The notes under the pieces are model-generated. The model worked only from the letters and a program-made list of their open reading frames with translations. It did not search any database and was not told the DNA's origin. A stretch of 64,000 bases of DNA from Desulfosporosinus sp. FKB (GTDB lineage: Bacteria; Bacillota; Desulfitobacteriia; Desulfitobacteriales; Desulfitobacteriaceae): the NCBI RefSeq assembly GCF_002196705.1, contig NZ_NADJ01000036.1, positions 124,001 through 188,000 on the forward strand, read 5' to 3'. Shown one piece after another: positions 30,262 through 39,745 of the stretch (positions are counted from its first letter, which is position 1; each line of letters opens with the position of its first letter). A program made the position numbers and the translations under genes.

Positions 30262-30265
<4 letters not shown>

Positions 30266-30759
30266 TGCATTTCCCCTACTTCTTGAATGAATTGTTCAAT
30301 GAGATCCCCTTGACCTTTCAGATCAAGCTTTTGACGAATAATCTTTTCAGCCACTAGAACTGACAGATCCGCAACTTGTGCCTTAACTTCAGAAATTGCG
30401 CGGTCCCGTTCTCTTTCAATATCTACAAGGGCAGATTTCTTGATTTTTTCAGCTTCCTCGTGGGATTCAGCCAAGATTTCAGCGGCACGTTGTTCACTCA
30501 CCTTTGTGGCCTTGGCAATCACCTCTTGAGCTTCCTGACGAGCTTTACGCATTTCTTCTTGGTATTCACGTTTTATTTGTTCAGCCTGTAATCGTTCATT
30601 TTCCGCCTGGGACAGCATGGATTCAATATGAGTCCGCCGTTCTTCCATTACTTTCATTAACGGGCCCCATGCTTTCGCCTTCAGCAGCCAAACGAGCAGC
30701 AGGAATGATATAATTGTAGCTACTAATGTCCAGTCGAATTGAATAGGATTCCCACCCAA
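30262..30759 (-). CDS. atpF: Fo ATP synthase subunit b
   Basis: A 165-residue stator subunit with one N-terminal membrane helix (TLVATIISFLLLVWLL) and a long charged coiled coil (about residues 35-150) with AENERLQAEQIKREYQEEM. It dimerises and holds the F1 head against rotation. The start is a TTG at 30759 after GGGGGGTAG. A stable hairpin lies between atpE and this gene. Only one b gene is present, so a homodimer is expected. Confidence 0.96.
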
Positions 30760-30806
30760 TGGTCTACCCCCCTCTCGAGTCTGATTGTCGTCGGGATGAT
30801 TTTTTT

Positions 30807-30832
30807 CAAGGGGGAACTTACGTCCCCCCTTG
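30807..30832 (-). other. Hairpin between atpE and atpF
   Basis: CAAGGGGG (30807-30814) pairs with CCCCCTTG (30825-30832). No T-run follows on the minus strand, so it is not a terminator. It may protect the 3' end of an atpE-containing mRNA or slow read-through. Confidence 0.5.
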
Positions 30833-30871
30833 ATTAAGATAGGCGCAATCCGTTTAGCCCATCATTCGAAC

Positions 30872-31135
<264 letters not shown>

Positions 31136-31213
31136 TTATTAAAAATTATTCCCTCAGTGAACTTCAAAACTTCACTGAAAACTAACCCAAGAATGGTGAC
31201 AAAAACGGTTAAA

Positions 31214-31972
31214 TTAGTGCTCAGAGGGCGTAACCGCCTGAGATATATACGCGGTAGTCAGTACCGTGAATACATATGCCTGGATGGCACCGATAAAGAT
31301 ACTAAAGGCCAGCCAAACAACCTGCGGCAATACTCCTGGAAGAACACTAATTCCTGGAAGCATCCAAATAACCTTGACAAGAATCTCACCAGCGAAGATA
31401 TTTCCAAATAGACGAAAGGCGAGCGTCAATGGCTTAGCCAATAAGTCAATAAGGTGAATAATCGCAAATACCGGATTGGGTTCTACAAAATGATGGAAAT
31501 AGTGCGCCCCTTTAGTCTTAATGCCCAGGCTTACTACTAAGATAATTGTTAATAATGCTAAAGCCATGGTAACATTAATATCTGAAGTGGGTGCCGCTGA
31601 AAAATACTCTTGACGTGCAAAAATCTCATTTAAATGGGCAAAGTCTATGTGAAAATTCTCGAAAAGGCCAAATGTTAGGTTTGGGATCACACTGACCATA
31701 TTAGAAAAGAAAACAAACATAATCAACGTCAATAAATAACCTAAGAGCGGGCGTCCTTGTTCGTAGTTCATATTATCGGATACCAGGGTCTTAACAAAGT
31801 CGACAATCCATTCCATAACGTTTTGCATTTTACCTGGCTTGCCGCTTGTTAAATTACGAACCCCTATTAAGCAAAAAATTAAAATAGCAGCCATTACCAG
31901 CCAAGTGTTAATTAATGTCCTTGCGTGAAAGGTCATGTTTCCCAAGTGCCATAATACGGTTTCGTCAGCCAT
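31214..31972 (-). CDS. atpB: Fo ATP synthase subunit a
   Basis: A 252-residue membrane subunit forming the two proton half-channels. The essential Arg is in LTLAFRLFGNIFAGE, and the last helix has AIQAYVFTVLTTAYIS. About five to six membrane helices are visible. The ATG at 31972 overlaps the atpI stop by 8 bp. Length and motifs are normal for bacterial F-type ATPases. Confidence 0.97.
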   Translation of the reverse strand: MADETVLWHLGNMTFHARTLINTWLVMAAILIFCLIGVRNLTSGKPGKMQNVMEWIVDFVKTLVSDNMNYEQGRPLLGYLLTLIMFVFFSNMVSVIPNLTFGLFENFHIDFAHLNEIFARQEYFSAAPTSDINVTMALALLTIILVVSLGIKTKGAHYFHHFVEPNPVFAIIHLIDLLAKPLTLAFRLFGNIFAGEILVKVIWMLPGISVLPGVLPQVVWLAFSIFIGAIQAYVFTVLTTAYISQAVTPSEH

Positions 31973-32333
31973 TCTTTTCCTCCCCCCTTTCTAAACGATT
32001 TCTTTGTATTGCAACGGTGATAAAAGAAATTATCAACCCCACAGCAATCCCCAATGCTAAACCCGGAAGCCAGCCTCTTTGGAAACGTCCCACAGCGGCG
32101 ACAATTAAGGTAACTACTCCTAACCGGGAAAAAAAATTTCGGCGCACGTGTTTTATTGCGTTATGTATATCCAGCTCTGAACTGATTAGCGTATCACGGT
32201 GGACCCAAATAGTATAACCAAAACCGGTCCAATACCCTACTAAACTTCCCAAAAAACCTTGATAACCTGTAACTGCAAATCCCAGCAATAAACATGCTGT
32301 TACGCCCCAGAAGGCAACGCGGCTACTTCTCAT
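31965..32333 (-). CDS. atpI: ATP synthase protein I (assembly factor)
   Basis: A 122-residue membrane protein with four predicted helices: two N-terminal, a charged middle (VHRDTLISSELDIHNAIKHVRRNF) and two C-terminal (LPGLALGIAVGLIISFITV). AtpI-type proteins help assemble the c-ring and are weakly conserved. I rely on position ahead of atpB, the overlapping ends with both neighbours and the helix pattern. It overlaps the gene upstream by 11 bp. Confidence 0.85.
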   Translation of the reverse strand: MRSSRVAFWGVTACLLLGFAVTGYQGFLGSLVGYWTGFGYTIWVHRDTLISSELDIHNAIKHVRRNFFSRLGVVTLIVAAVGRFQRGWLPGLALGIAVGLIISFITVAIQRNRLERGEEKNG

Positions 32334-32547
32334 CGGCCATCCACTCTTTTAATGTAATTACAAGATAGCTCGCTCCAAATGCCAGCCCAACCAACATCAG
32401 GCCAATGGTGAATAAAGGCTGCGTTCCCCAACGAGCATCCAGATATCGCCCCAAGAAAAATCCCCCACCGACGAGTCCCGCCAATATGGACGCAATACTT
32501 GAACCTATTGCTAGTGCCTTTTGCCATCCTATAAGACTACTCGCCAT
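32323..32547 (-). CDS. AtpZ/AtpI-type small membrane protein of the ATP synthase operon
   Basis: A 74-residue protein with two membrane helices. GGFFLGRYLDARWGTQPLF joins them and is typical of the AtpZ family, proposed to take part in magnesium transport or Fo assembly with AtpI. First gene of the atp operon, overlapping atpI. The 226-bp region upstream (32548-32773) is AT-rich and must contain the operon promoter, but I could not single out a convincing pair of hexamers. Confidence 0.82.
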   Translation of the reverse strand: MASSLIGWQKALAIGSSIASILAGLVGGGFFLGRYLDARWGTQPLFTIGLMLVGLAFGASYLVITLKEWMADEK

Positions 32548-32773
32548 ATTCCCTCGTCCTTTGCTATGTGCTAGTAAATACTTTCGCGTAACGAATGTAA
32601 AAATCCTTCCTTTTTATCCTCGATAGAAAGAGTATTCAAAAGATTATTTTTAATAATATCTTCTGCATTTTTATTCTGCGTTTTCCCTTTGTCCGTTATT
32701 TCTAAATCCTATTGTAACATACTATACCATAACTTTGTGCTTTTTTATACATAGTATATTTCTATTGCCGAAT

Positions 32774-33895
32774 TCAATTTTTAATGATAATTTGCGCTAT
32801 TCGTTCGGCGGCATGGCCATCTCCATACGGATTACTTGCCATTGCCATCTTTTGGTAAGCTTCGTCATCATAAAGCAAGCGTCTAAGCTCTGCTAACACG
32901 CAGTCATACCCCGTCCCAACAAGGGAAACTGTTCCAGCCTCCACTGCCTCAGGCCTTTCTGTCGTATCTCTGACGACTAACACCGGCTTACCGAGGGAAG
33001 GGGCTTCCTCTTGAATCCCTCCTGAATCTGTCAATATTAAATACGCCCGTGCCATCAGATTTACAAATGGTTCATAATCCATCGGTTCAATTAGAAAGAC
33101 ACGAGGGTGTTTTCCTAAGACTTCTTCGACAACATTGCGAACCTTTGGATTCTTATGAACCGGGAATACCACATAAGTATCCGGGAATAGTTCCAACATC
33201 TTGCTTAGGGCCTGGTATATTTGCCGCATCGGTTCACCAAGATTTTCCCGGCGATGAGTGGTAACCAAAATCATACGAGATGCATTACCTTGTTTAAGGA
33301 TAGCTTGGATTTCGGGTTCCAGAAAAGAATAATCAGCTTTTACCGTCGCCAGCAAGGCATCAATCACAGTATTGCCAGTAACAAATACGTTTTCCGGCGC
33401 AACCCCTTCGCGCAGAAGATTTTCTCTTGCTCTTTCCGTGGGGGCAAAATGCAGATCTGTTAGGACTCCAGCCAGTCTGCGATTCATTTCTTCCGGATAG
33501 GGAGAATATTTATTCCCCGTACGCAATCCCGCTTCAACGTGCCCGATAGGTATTTGGGCATAGAAGGCAGCCAGGGCAGCTACAAAGGTGGTCGTTGTAT
33601 CTCCGTGAACCAGTACAAGATCAGGTGATTCCTGCTGGAATACTTCCCGAAGTCCATTAAGAGCGCGTGTTGTTATATCTGTCAGAGTTTGACCTTGTTT
33701 CATAAGATTAAGATCAAAATCAGGAGTTAACTTAAACAATTCCAGAACCTGATCTAACATCTCGCGATGCTGGGCCGTCACGGTGATCTGACAGTGAATT
33801 GATTCTTGCTGCCTAAGGGCTTGGATGACAGGGGCCATCTTAATTGCCTCTGGGCGAGTGCCGAACACCACCATCACTTTTTTTCGTCTGATCAC
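32774..33895 (-). CDS. wecB: UDP-N-acetylglucosamine 2-epimerase
   Basis: A 373-residue non-hydrolysing epimerase that interconverts UDP-GlcNAc and UDP-ManNAc (also called MnaA). Motifs include VVFGTRPEAIKMAPV, VHGDTTTTF, GHVEAGLRTGNKYSPYPEE, VTTHRRENLGEP and DSGGIQEEAPSLGKPVLVVRDTTERPE in pieces. The GTG at 33895 has GAAGGGAG seven bases upstream; a longer frame to 33979 would overlap comEB. It would supply ManNAc for TagA encoded at 18803. It follows comEB-upp-glyA on the same strand. Confidence 0.95.
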   Translation of the reverse strand: MIRRKKVMVVFGTRPEAIKMAPVIQALRQQESIHCQITVTAQHREMLDQVLELFKLTPDFDLNLMKQGQTLTDITTRALNGLREVFQQESPDLVLVHGDTTTTFVAALAAFYAQIPIGHVEAGLRTGNKYSPYPEEMNRRLAGVLTDLHFAPTERARENLLREGVAPENVFVTGNTVIDALLATVKADYSFLEPEIQAILKQGNASRMILVTTHRRENLGEPMRQIYQALSKMLELFPDTYVVFPVHKNPKVRNVVEEVLGKHPRVFLIEPMDYEPFVNLMARAYLILTDSGGIQEEAPSLGKPVLVVRDTTERPEAVEAGTVSLVGTGYDCVLAELRRLLYDDEAYQKMAMASNPYGDGHAAERIAQIIIKN

Positions 33896-33953
33896 AGGCT
33901 TACTCCCTTCGATTGAGTCACCTCTCAATTGAGATGGAGAGGTGACCAAACTA

Positions 33954-34427
33954 TCACAATTTTGGGATGTCTTCCTCAACGTGAATCAACTGAAGTCCTG
34001 CTTCTTTAGCCATGTCCAAGGACAGTTGATCCGGATAGGGATTATGATAGAAAACACGTATAATCCCGACATTAATAAGCAATTTCATGCAGAGCACACA
34101 GGGCTGATGGGTCACATAAAGATCCGCCCCTGATATTGCCACTCCATGCTTGGCTGCCTGTACTAAAGCATTTTGTTCCGCATGCACAGCACGGCAGATC
34201 TCTTGGCGCTCCCCTGAAGGAACGCCTAAGCTCTGCCGCAGACACCCAATTTGTTCACAATGTTGGAGTCCCGAAGGACTCCCATTATAGCCTGTCGTTA
34301 AGATTTGTTTATCCTTAACAATTACAGCTCCAACTTGACGCCGCAGACAGGTAGAACGACCTGCTACAACATGTGCCAACTGCATGAAATAACTATCCCA
34401 ACTTGGGCGTCTTTCCCGCTTCATCAT
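33954..34427 (-). CDS. comEB: Deoxycytidylate deaminase, ComEB-like
   Basis: A 157-residue zinc deaminase converting dCMP to dUMP, the precursor for thymidylate. The zinc site is formed by [10 protein letters not shown] (His and catalytic Glu) and PCVLCMKLL (two Cys). [24 protein letters not shown] is the family N-terminal motif. Its start overlaps the upp stop by 4 bp. Despite the comE name, no role in competence is implied. Confidence 0.94.
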   Translation of the reverse strand: MMKRERRPSWDSYFMQLAHVVAGRSTCLRRQVGAVIVKDKQILTTGYNGSPSGLQHCEQIGCLRQSLGVPSGERQEICRAVHAEQNALVQAAKHGVAISGADLYVTHQPCVLCMKLLINVGIIRVFYHNPYPDQLSLDMAKEAGLQLIHVEEDIPKL

Positions 34428-35053
34428 TTTGTCCCAAACAAGCGGTCCCCGGCATCACCGAGCCCCGGGATTATATAGCCATGATCGTTTAGACGTTCAT
34501 CAACAGCAGCAACAAAAATATCAACATCAGCATGTGCGCTTTGTACAGCTTTTATACCTTCCGGTGCTGCAATGAGACACATCAATTTTATATTTTTAGC
34601 CCCACGATCTTTTAAAAATGTAATGGCAGCAGAGGCTGAGCCTCCTGTTGCCAGCATGGGATCGATAACAATCAGATCCCGCTCGGCAATATCGCTGGGC
34701 AGTTTGCAATAGTACTCTACCGGAGAGAGAGTCTCCGGGTCCCGATACAAGCCTACATGTCCAACCTTTGCCGCAGGAATCAGCCGCAGCATGCCGTCAA
34801 CCATACCTAACCCCGCTCGAAGAATAGGAACTAACCCAACTTTTCGACCAGCAATTACTTTGGTTCTAGCCAAACCTACCGGGGTTTGAACTTCGACTTC
34901 TTGAAGGGGAAAATCCCGGGTTACCTCATAAGCCATCAACATTGCGACTTCCTCTACGAGCTCCCGAAATTCTTTGGAACCTGTTTTTTCATCGCGAATC
35001 AAGGATAACTTATGTTGAATGAGAGGGTGGTCAAGAACTTGAAGTTTTGCCAT
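34424..35053 (-). CDS. upp: Uracil phosphoribosyltransferase
   Basis: A 209-residue salvage enzyme making UMP from uracil and PRPP. The PRPP loop reads [16 protein letters not shown], and the uracil-binding C-terminal region is [17 protein letters not shown]. The protein has standard length and an ATG start at 35053, 16 bp after the glyA stop. It lies in a glyA-upp-comEB row, as glyA-upp in B. subtilis. Its GTP-activated tetramer form is known for the family. Confidence 0.97.
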   Translation of the reverse strand: MAKLQVLDHPLIQHKLSLIRDEKTGSKEFRELVEEVAMLMAYEVTRDFPLQEVEVQTPVGLARTKVIAGRKVGLVPILRAGLGMVDGMLRLIPAAKVGHVGLYRDPETLSPVEYYCKLPSDIAERDLIVIDPMLATGGSASAAITFLKDRGAKNIKLMCLIAAPEGIKAVQSAHADVDIFVAAVDERLNDHGYIIPGLGDAGDRLFGTK

Positions 35054-35069
35054 ATTATGGTCTCAACTC

Positions 35070-36326
35070 CTAATTTAAATTAGCGTATAGGGGATATTCA
35101 GCACATAGGGCGCTGACAATTCCCCGCGCCTTCGCTAGTTTATCAGGTTCATGGTGAGAGGTCAAGGCAAGGTCAATGGCTTCGGCAATTTGCACCATAG
35201 CCTGAGGATTCATCCCCCGAGTAGTAACGGCAGGCGTGCCAATACGAATGCCGCTGGTAACAAAAGGACTTTCCGTTTCAAAAGGAATAGTGTTTTTATT
35301 GACAGTAATCCCGACTTCGTGGAGAATATGTTCGGCTTCTTTTCCTGTCAGCCCTTTCGTCTTTACATCCACAAGCATAAGATGATTGTCCGTTCCTCCG
35401 GAAACGAGCCGGAACCCTTTTTCTACAAGGCTCTGGGCCAGTGCTTGAGCGTTTTCCACAATTCGTTTTTGATACTCTTTAAATTCCGGCTGCAGAGCTT
35501 CGCCAAAGGCAACCGCTTTGGCAGCGATGACATGCATCAGAGGTCCTCCCTGAATCCCTGGGAAGATGGCTTTGTCAATAGCCTGGGCATATTCTTGCTT
35601 ACAGAGTATTAATCCTCCCCGCGGTCCCCTTAAAGTCTTATGTGTAGTTGACGTCACAAAGTGAGCATAGGGTACTGGAGATGGATGAAGACCTGCCGCC
35701 ACCAAACCGGCGAAATGTGCCATATCAACCATAAATAAAGAATTTGCTTCATCGGCTATTTCCCGCATTTTAGCAAAATCAATAATCCGTGGATAGGCAC
35801 TGGCTCCGGCAACAATTAATTTTGGCTTATGCTCAAGTGCCAATTTGCGTACCATTTCATAATCAATGCGTTCTGTTTCCTTATCGACTCCATAAGAGAC
35901 AAAGTTAAAATAAGTTCCGGAGATATTCACTTGACTGCCGTGGGTTAAATGCCCTCCATGAGATAAATTCATTCCTAATACAGTATCCCCGGGTTTTAAC
36001 ATCGCGAAATATACTGCCATATTGGCTTGAGATCCTGAATGTGGCTGAACATTGGCATGTTCGGCTCCAAAGATTTTTTTAATCCGTTCCCGGGCCAAAT
36101 TTTCTGCCACATCAACGTATTCGCATCCCCCATAGTAGCGTTTACCCGGATAACCTTCGGCATATTTGTTGGTTAAAACTGAACCTTGAGCCGCTAAGAC
36201 AGCTCTGCTTACAAAGTTCTCAGAAGCAATAAGTTCAATGGTCTGCCTCTGTCGATTTTCCTCTTGTTCCATCGCTTCAGCGACTTCCGGATCCTGTGGT
36301 TTAACCCATTGATTAATATAATCCAT
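35070..36326 (-). CDS. glyA: Serine hydroxymethyltransferase
   Basis: A 418-residue PLP enzyme that interconverts serine and glycine and feeds one-carbon units to tetrahydrofolate. The PLP lysine is in [42 protein letters not shown] and [13 protein letters not shown] are the family hallmarks. The ATG at 36326 starts MDYINQWV. It lies between ywlG and upp, as in Bacillus. Nothing unusual. Confidence 0.98.
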   Translation of the reverse strand: MDYINQWVKPQDPEVAEAMEQEENRQRQTIELIASENFVSRAVLAAQGSVLTNKYAEGYPGKRYYGGCEYVDVAENLARERIKKIFGAEHANVQPHSGSQANMAVYFAMLKPGDTVLGMNLSHGGHLTHGSQVNISGTYFNFVSYGVDKETERIDYEMVRKLALEHKPKLIVAGASAYPRIIDFAKMREIADEANSLFMVDMAHFAGLVAAGLHPSPVPYAHFVTSTTHKTLRGPRGGLILCKQEYAQAIDKAIFPGIQGGPLMHVIAAKAVAFGEALQPEFKEYQKRIVENAQALAQSLVEKGFRLVSGGTDNHLMLVDVKTKGLTGKEAEHILHEVGITVNKNTIPFETESPFVTSGIRIGTPAVTTRGMNPQAMVQIAEAIDLALTSHHEPDKLAKARGIVSALCAEYPLYANLN

Positions 36327-36391
36327 GTTATTCGCTCCTATTCTGTAGTTTGGGTCTGAATTTCTTTGCTTTTTCTCAACTCACTCTAAGA

Positions 36392-36952
36392 TTAATCGTA
36401 TCTGGCCCTTGGCCCTCCGATAAGGCGCGGGCGAGTGCGGGCCAGGGTAAGATGAGCTTCACCTAATTCTTTAACGTGAATGCGGACAGGAATGACGACC
36501 GGGCGCAGGTGCATGCCGATGAAAGTATCTCCAACATCTATGCCGGCATGGCCTTGAATGGTTTCAACCATGACCGGTGACATGAAGGAATCCCAGGCTT
36601 TAACAGTCATAGCTCCTCCGGCATGGAGCGCAGGAAGTACTGTAACGATCTCTAAGCCATAATGTTCTGCGCAATCCTCTTCGACAACTAAAGCACGATT
36701 AATGTGTTCACATCCCTGAACAGCCAAATAAATCCCTTTCTGTCGAACTCGCTTCAACAAGGGCGGCAATAATATCTCAGCAACATCTAAACTGCTTCCT
36801 TGCCCTATTCGATGTCCAACGACCTCACTGGTGCTGCATCCCAGGACAAGAATCTGCTGAGAACGCAGCGTCACCTGCTGGAAGAAGCCGTCAAGAATTC
36901 CTTCCCACTCTTGCTTTAATTCTTGAAGTTTTTGCGAAGCATCGTTTTCCAC
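36392..36952 (-). CDS. UPF0340 family protein YwlG
   Basis: A 186-residue member of the YwlG/TIGR01440 family, of unknown biochemical role. Hallmarks are LVLGCSTSEVVGHRIG, VQGCEHINRALVVEE, GGAMTVKAWD and HAGIDVGDTFIGMHLRPV. The start used is the GTG at 36952, with AAGGAGG ten bases upstream. A longer frame to 36973 would include this ribosome site in the coding region. Between rpiB and glyA, as in B. subtilis. Confidence 0.9.
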   Translation of the reverse strand: MENDASQKLQELKQEWEGILDGFFQQVTLRSQQILVLGCSTSEVVGHRIGQGSSLDVAEILLPPLLKRVRQKGIYLAVQGCEHINRALVVEEDCAEHYGLEIVTVLPALHAGGAMTVKAWDSFMSPVMVETIQGHAGIDVGDTFIGMHLRPVVIPVRIHVKELGEAHLTLARTRPRLIGGPRARYD

Positions 36953-36982
36953 GTACAAGGCCCCTCCTTCCACGGTCTAATA

Positions 36983-37432
36983 TCAGACGTTCTTACCAAG
37001 TTCAAAGTCAGTAATCAAATTTATCCGCCGTTCATGTCTCCCCCCTGAAAACTCCGTTTTCAGAAAGATATCGACGATGTCAAGGGCCAGTCCTACACCC
37101 ACAACTCTGCCGCCTAAAGCTAAAACATTGGCGTTATTATGTTCTCGAGCCATCCTTGCCGAAAAGGTTTCCGTACATACGACAGAGCGAATTCCCGGAA
37201 GTTTATTAGCGGCTATCGATATTCCCTGTCCCGTGCCGCACACCGCAATCCCCAAATCGGCTTCACCCTTTAGGATGGCATTACCTACTGCAAAACCATA
37301 CATAGGATAATCTACTGAATCTGTCGAATGAGTTCCTACATCGAGAACCTTATATCCTTGTGACTCTAAATGCCCGCGAATGGCCTCCTTGAGTTCGTAT
37401 CCGCCGTGGTCTGCTCCAAGAACAACTCTCAC
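36983..37432 (-). CDS. rpiB: Ribose 5-phosphate isomerase B
   Basis: A 149-residue RpiB/LacA family enzyme interconverting ribose 5-phosphate and ribulose 5-phosphate. LGADHGGYELKE, the catalytic Cys C65 in AVCGTGQGISIAANK and REHNNANVLALGGR are clear. It begins with a GTG behind GGAGGAATTAAA. With the split transketolase and the transaldolase elsewhere in the window it completes most of the non-oxidative pentose phosphate pathway. A terminator separates it from ywlE upstream. Confidence 0.96.
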   Translation of the reverse strand: MRVVLGADHGGYELKEAIRGHLESQGYKVLDVGTHSTDSVDYPMYGFAVGNAILKGEADLGIAVCGTGQGISIAANKLPGIRSVVCTETFSARMAREHNNANVLALGGRVVGVGLALDIVDIFLKTEFSGGRHERRINLITDFELGKNV

Positions 37433-37515
37433 TTTAATTCCTCCATTTCTATGTAATCATTCAGTTCTACAAATACTTACAAAATCCCTGCAAACTATGA
37501 AAACTTGGCAATCCC

Positions 37516-37540
37516 AAAAAAAATAGCGACAACGTCGCTA
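37516..37540 (-). terminator. Terminator downstream of ywlE
   Basis: TAGCGAC-GTT-GTCGCTA followed by eight T on the minus strand. It is an excellent intrinsic terminator, dividing the prfA-prmC-ywlC-mntP-ywlE group from rpiB onward. Confidence 0.93.
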
Positions 37541-37576
37541 GTGTAATCATCTTCATTTCATCTTATGCCTTATCTG

Positions 37577-38029
37577 TCATTTCTCAATATCCTCAGCAAG
37601 ATGTTCTTTGAGAAAATGCAATAACTCCTCAATTTCTGAAGCAGCCTGCCGATACTCGTCAACTGAACCCATCCAAGGATCGCGAATATCTCGTCCCCGC
37701 TCTCCCCATCCGCCTAAACAGCGAATTTTAGAGGCGAATTCAGGAAAACGATATTTGAGGCGTTCTTCCTGAGCTTGTGTCATTGGAATAATCCAATCCG
37801 CCTGGCTCATTAGTTCTGAGCTGATTCTCCTTGCCCGGTGATCGGAAAGATCCAAATTCTTTTCTTTAAGAACTTCCAAGGCCTGAAGGCTTGCCTTCTC
37901 ACCTTCCCAAGCTTCTATTCCGGCCGAAGTGACTTGAACCTCTTTGCCAAAAAGCTGCCGGGCCAGCCTTTCTGCCATCGGACTTCGGCAGGTATTACCC
38001 GTGCATATAAACAGCAGTTTTAACGCCAT
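37577..38029 (-). CDS. ywlE: Low-molecular-weight phosphatase, probable protein-arginine phosphatase YwlE
   Basis: A 150-residue LMW-PTP fold enzyme. The P-loop is C9-TGNTCRS, and the general acid Asp is in RDPWMGSVDEY. Thr at position 5 of the loop (T13) is the residue known to steer B. subtilis YwlE towards phosphoarginine instead of phosphotyrosine. In Bacillus YwlE reverses McsB arginine phosphorylation of proteins. McsB is not in this window. Its neighbours mntP (ywlD) and ywlC match the Bacillus order. The arginine specificity is an inference. Confidence 0.88.
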   Translation of the reverse strand: MALKLLFICTGNTCRSPMAERLARQLFGKEVQVTSAGIEAWEGEKASLQALEVLKEKNLDLSDHRARRISSELMSQADWIIPMTQAQEERLKYRFPEFASKIRCLGGWGERGRDIRDPWMGSVDEYRQAASEIEELLHFLKEHLAEDIEK

Positions 38030-38041
38030 AACTACACCCCA

Positions 38042-38626
38042 TCAGAATAGTAATTTCAGGCCAATTAAAAACAAAGCGACGCCACCCAATAATTCTGCCT
38101 TATCGCCCAAACGTGTACCGATTACGCGTCCTAAGAGCAAACCCATTCCTGTCATCAATCCTGCAATAAACCCCATTGCTATAACGCTGATCAAGATATT
38201 GAAGCCAAAAGTCCCCAGAGAAAAGCCTACGCTCAAAGCATCCAGGCTGACACTAGCCGCCAAGACATAGAGGCCCCATCCCTTATAGGAAATGTCCATA
38301 AACAGCTTTTTCTGCAGCAAGGCTGTCTTAGCCTCCGCAAAGGAAAATCGTTCTGTCGTAGGATGGTATACTTTATAAAATATATGCCCCCCCAAACCTA
38401 TCAATATCAAAGCCCCAATCCAACTTGCCAATTGTCCTAAAATAGCTCCTAAAGCCTGACCTAAGACCATTCCGCCTAAAGGCATCAGCACATGGAAAGC
38501 TGCTACGACTAAGATAAATTTCAACATTAAGCCTTTCCTAATTCCGGACAAGCCAATCGCCAATGATAAGGAGAATGCATCTGTGCCTAAAGCAATTGCT
38601 ACGGCAACAATCCACGCTAAATTCAA
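38042..38626 (-). CDS. mntP: Manganese efflux pump MntP
   Basis: A 194-residue membrane protein with six helices that exports Mn2+. The two DAFSLSLAIGLS and SLDALSVGFSLG segments are the inverted-repeat metal-binding motifs of the MntP/YwlD family. It starts with TTG at 38626 with AGGGAAGGGTA immediately before. This ribosome site lies inside a 10-bp hairpin at 38628-38670, which may control translation. No yybP-ykoY manganese riboswitch is visible in the short 66-bp gap upstream. Confidence 0.93.
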   Translation of the reverse strand: MNLAWIVAVAIALGTDAFSLSLAIGLSGIRKGLMLKFILVVAAFHVLMPLGGMVLGQALGAILGQLASWIGALILIGLGGHIFYKVYHPTTERFSFAEAKTALLQKKLFMDISYKGWGLYVLAASVSLDALSVGFSLGTFGFNILISVIAMGFIAGLMTGMGLLLGRVIGTRLGDKAELLGGVALFLIGLKLLF

Positions 38627-38627
38627 T

Positions 38628-38670
38628 ACCCTTCCCTCCGTTCTCCCTATGTATATGCGCAGGGAAGGGT
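38628..38670 (-). promoter_or_regulatory. Hairpin covering the mntP ribosome binding site
   Basis: On the minus strand ACCCTTCCCT (38670-38661) can pair perfectly with AGGGAAGGGT (38637-38628), which holds the mntP Shine-Dalgarno sequence one base before the TTG start. The loop is 23 bases. A role as translational switch is inferred. Confidence 0.5.
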
Positions 38671-38692
38671 CTCTTAGACGCGAGGTTAAATC

Positions 38693-39739
38693 CTATATAA
38701 ATTCTACTCTTTGCCCGGCCGCTTTCTGCAAGCGGTTCATAATTGCACTTCCTAAACCAGCCTCTTCGATTCCTTCTGCTAAAATTAAATCCATGCCTCT
38801 TTCATCACAAACCCGGAGTCCTTCAAACAAGCTCGCAGCAATTTCTTCAGGCCGATTTTGGGAGCCCAATACAAAAAGAAGATCCGGAAGAAGATGGTGT
38901 AAAAACGGAGCGCTTTCCAGAGTGCAAAGGATCCCGACCTTTTTTAAGCGCGCATGGCCACGCTGGATTTCCAATCCCATGCGCTGTACAACGCGTTGTG
39001 AAGAGCCCACCAATAAAATCATTTCACCCTGAGGAGCATAGTGACGATACTTCATTCCCGGCGCTTTAGGAGCTTGGTTCTCATGGGGAACATCGATCTG
39101 AACCTCTCCCAGAACTTCTTCTAATTTTTCCTTAGTGATTCCGCCTGGGCGCAAAATCGTAGGCACCTTCCCGCTTAAATCAAGTACTGTCGATTCCAGC
39201 CCCACCGGACATGCCCCGGCATCAAGAATCAAGGGAATTTTCCCCTTCATATCACGCCATACATGGCTGCCGTTAGTGGGACTAGGCTTTCCCGATAGAT
39301 TGGCGCTTGGTGCCGCGATAGGAAGACCTGATTCTTCGATTAAACGCAAGGCAACAGGATGGCTCGGCATCCTGAGAGCTATGTTAGGCAATCCAGCCGT
39401 GACGTTATCCGGTATCAGCGGCTTCTTTTTAAGTACCAACGTTAATGGTCCAGGCCAAAAATGATGAGCACATAGTTCCGCTTCGGCTGACCACCCGTCC
39501 ACATACCGGTCGGCCATGGCCCGATTACAAACATGGACGATCAGAGGGTTGTCCTGGGGTCTGCCTTTGGCTGCAAAAATTTTAGCACATGCAGAAGAAC
39601 TAAGGGCATTAGCCCCCAAGCCATAAACCGTTTCTGTCGGAAATGCCACAAGTTCTCCTGCCCGAAGCCAATTCGCCCCTTCAGAAATTAATTCAGGTTC
39701 TGGAGATACTCCATCAATATATACTCGTTTTGTCTGCAC
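38693..39739 (-). CDS. ywlC: Threonylcarbamoyl-AMP synthase, Sua5/YwlC type
   Basis: A 348-residue protein that makes threonylcarbamoyl-AMP for t6A37 of ANN-decoding tRNAs. The YrdC domain (residues 20-205) has FPTETVYGLGANA, KGRPQDNPLIVHV, GPLTLVLKK and PSANLSGKPSPT. It is followed by the Sua5 C-terminal domain starting near KAPGMKYRHYAPQG. So this is the long Sua5 form, not the short TsaC. The GTG at 39739 has GAGGTGAGCATCG upstream. It is 6 bp from prmC. Confidence 0.95.
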   Translation of the reverse strand: MQTKRVYIDGVSPEPELISEGANWLRAGELVAFPTETVYGLGANALSSSACAKIFAAKGRPQDNPLIVHVCNRAMADRYVDGWSAEAELCAHHFWPGPLTLVLKKKPLIPDNVTAGLPNIALRMPSHPVALRLIEESGLPIAAPSANLSGKPSPTNGSHVWRDMKGKIPLILDAGACPVGLESTVLDLSGKVPTILRPGGITKEKLEEVLGEVQIDVPHENQAPKAPGMKYRHYAPQGEMILLVGSSQRVVQRMGLEIQRGHARLKKVGILCTLESAPFLHHLLPDLLFVLGSQNRPEEIAASLFEGLRVCDERGMDLILAEGIEEAGLGSAIMNRLQKAAGQRVEFI

Positions 39740-39745
39740 CGATGC

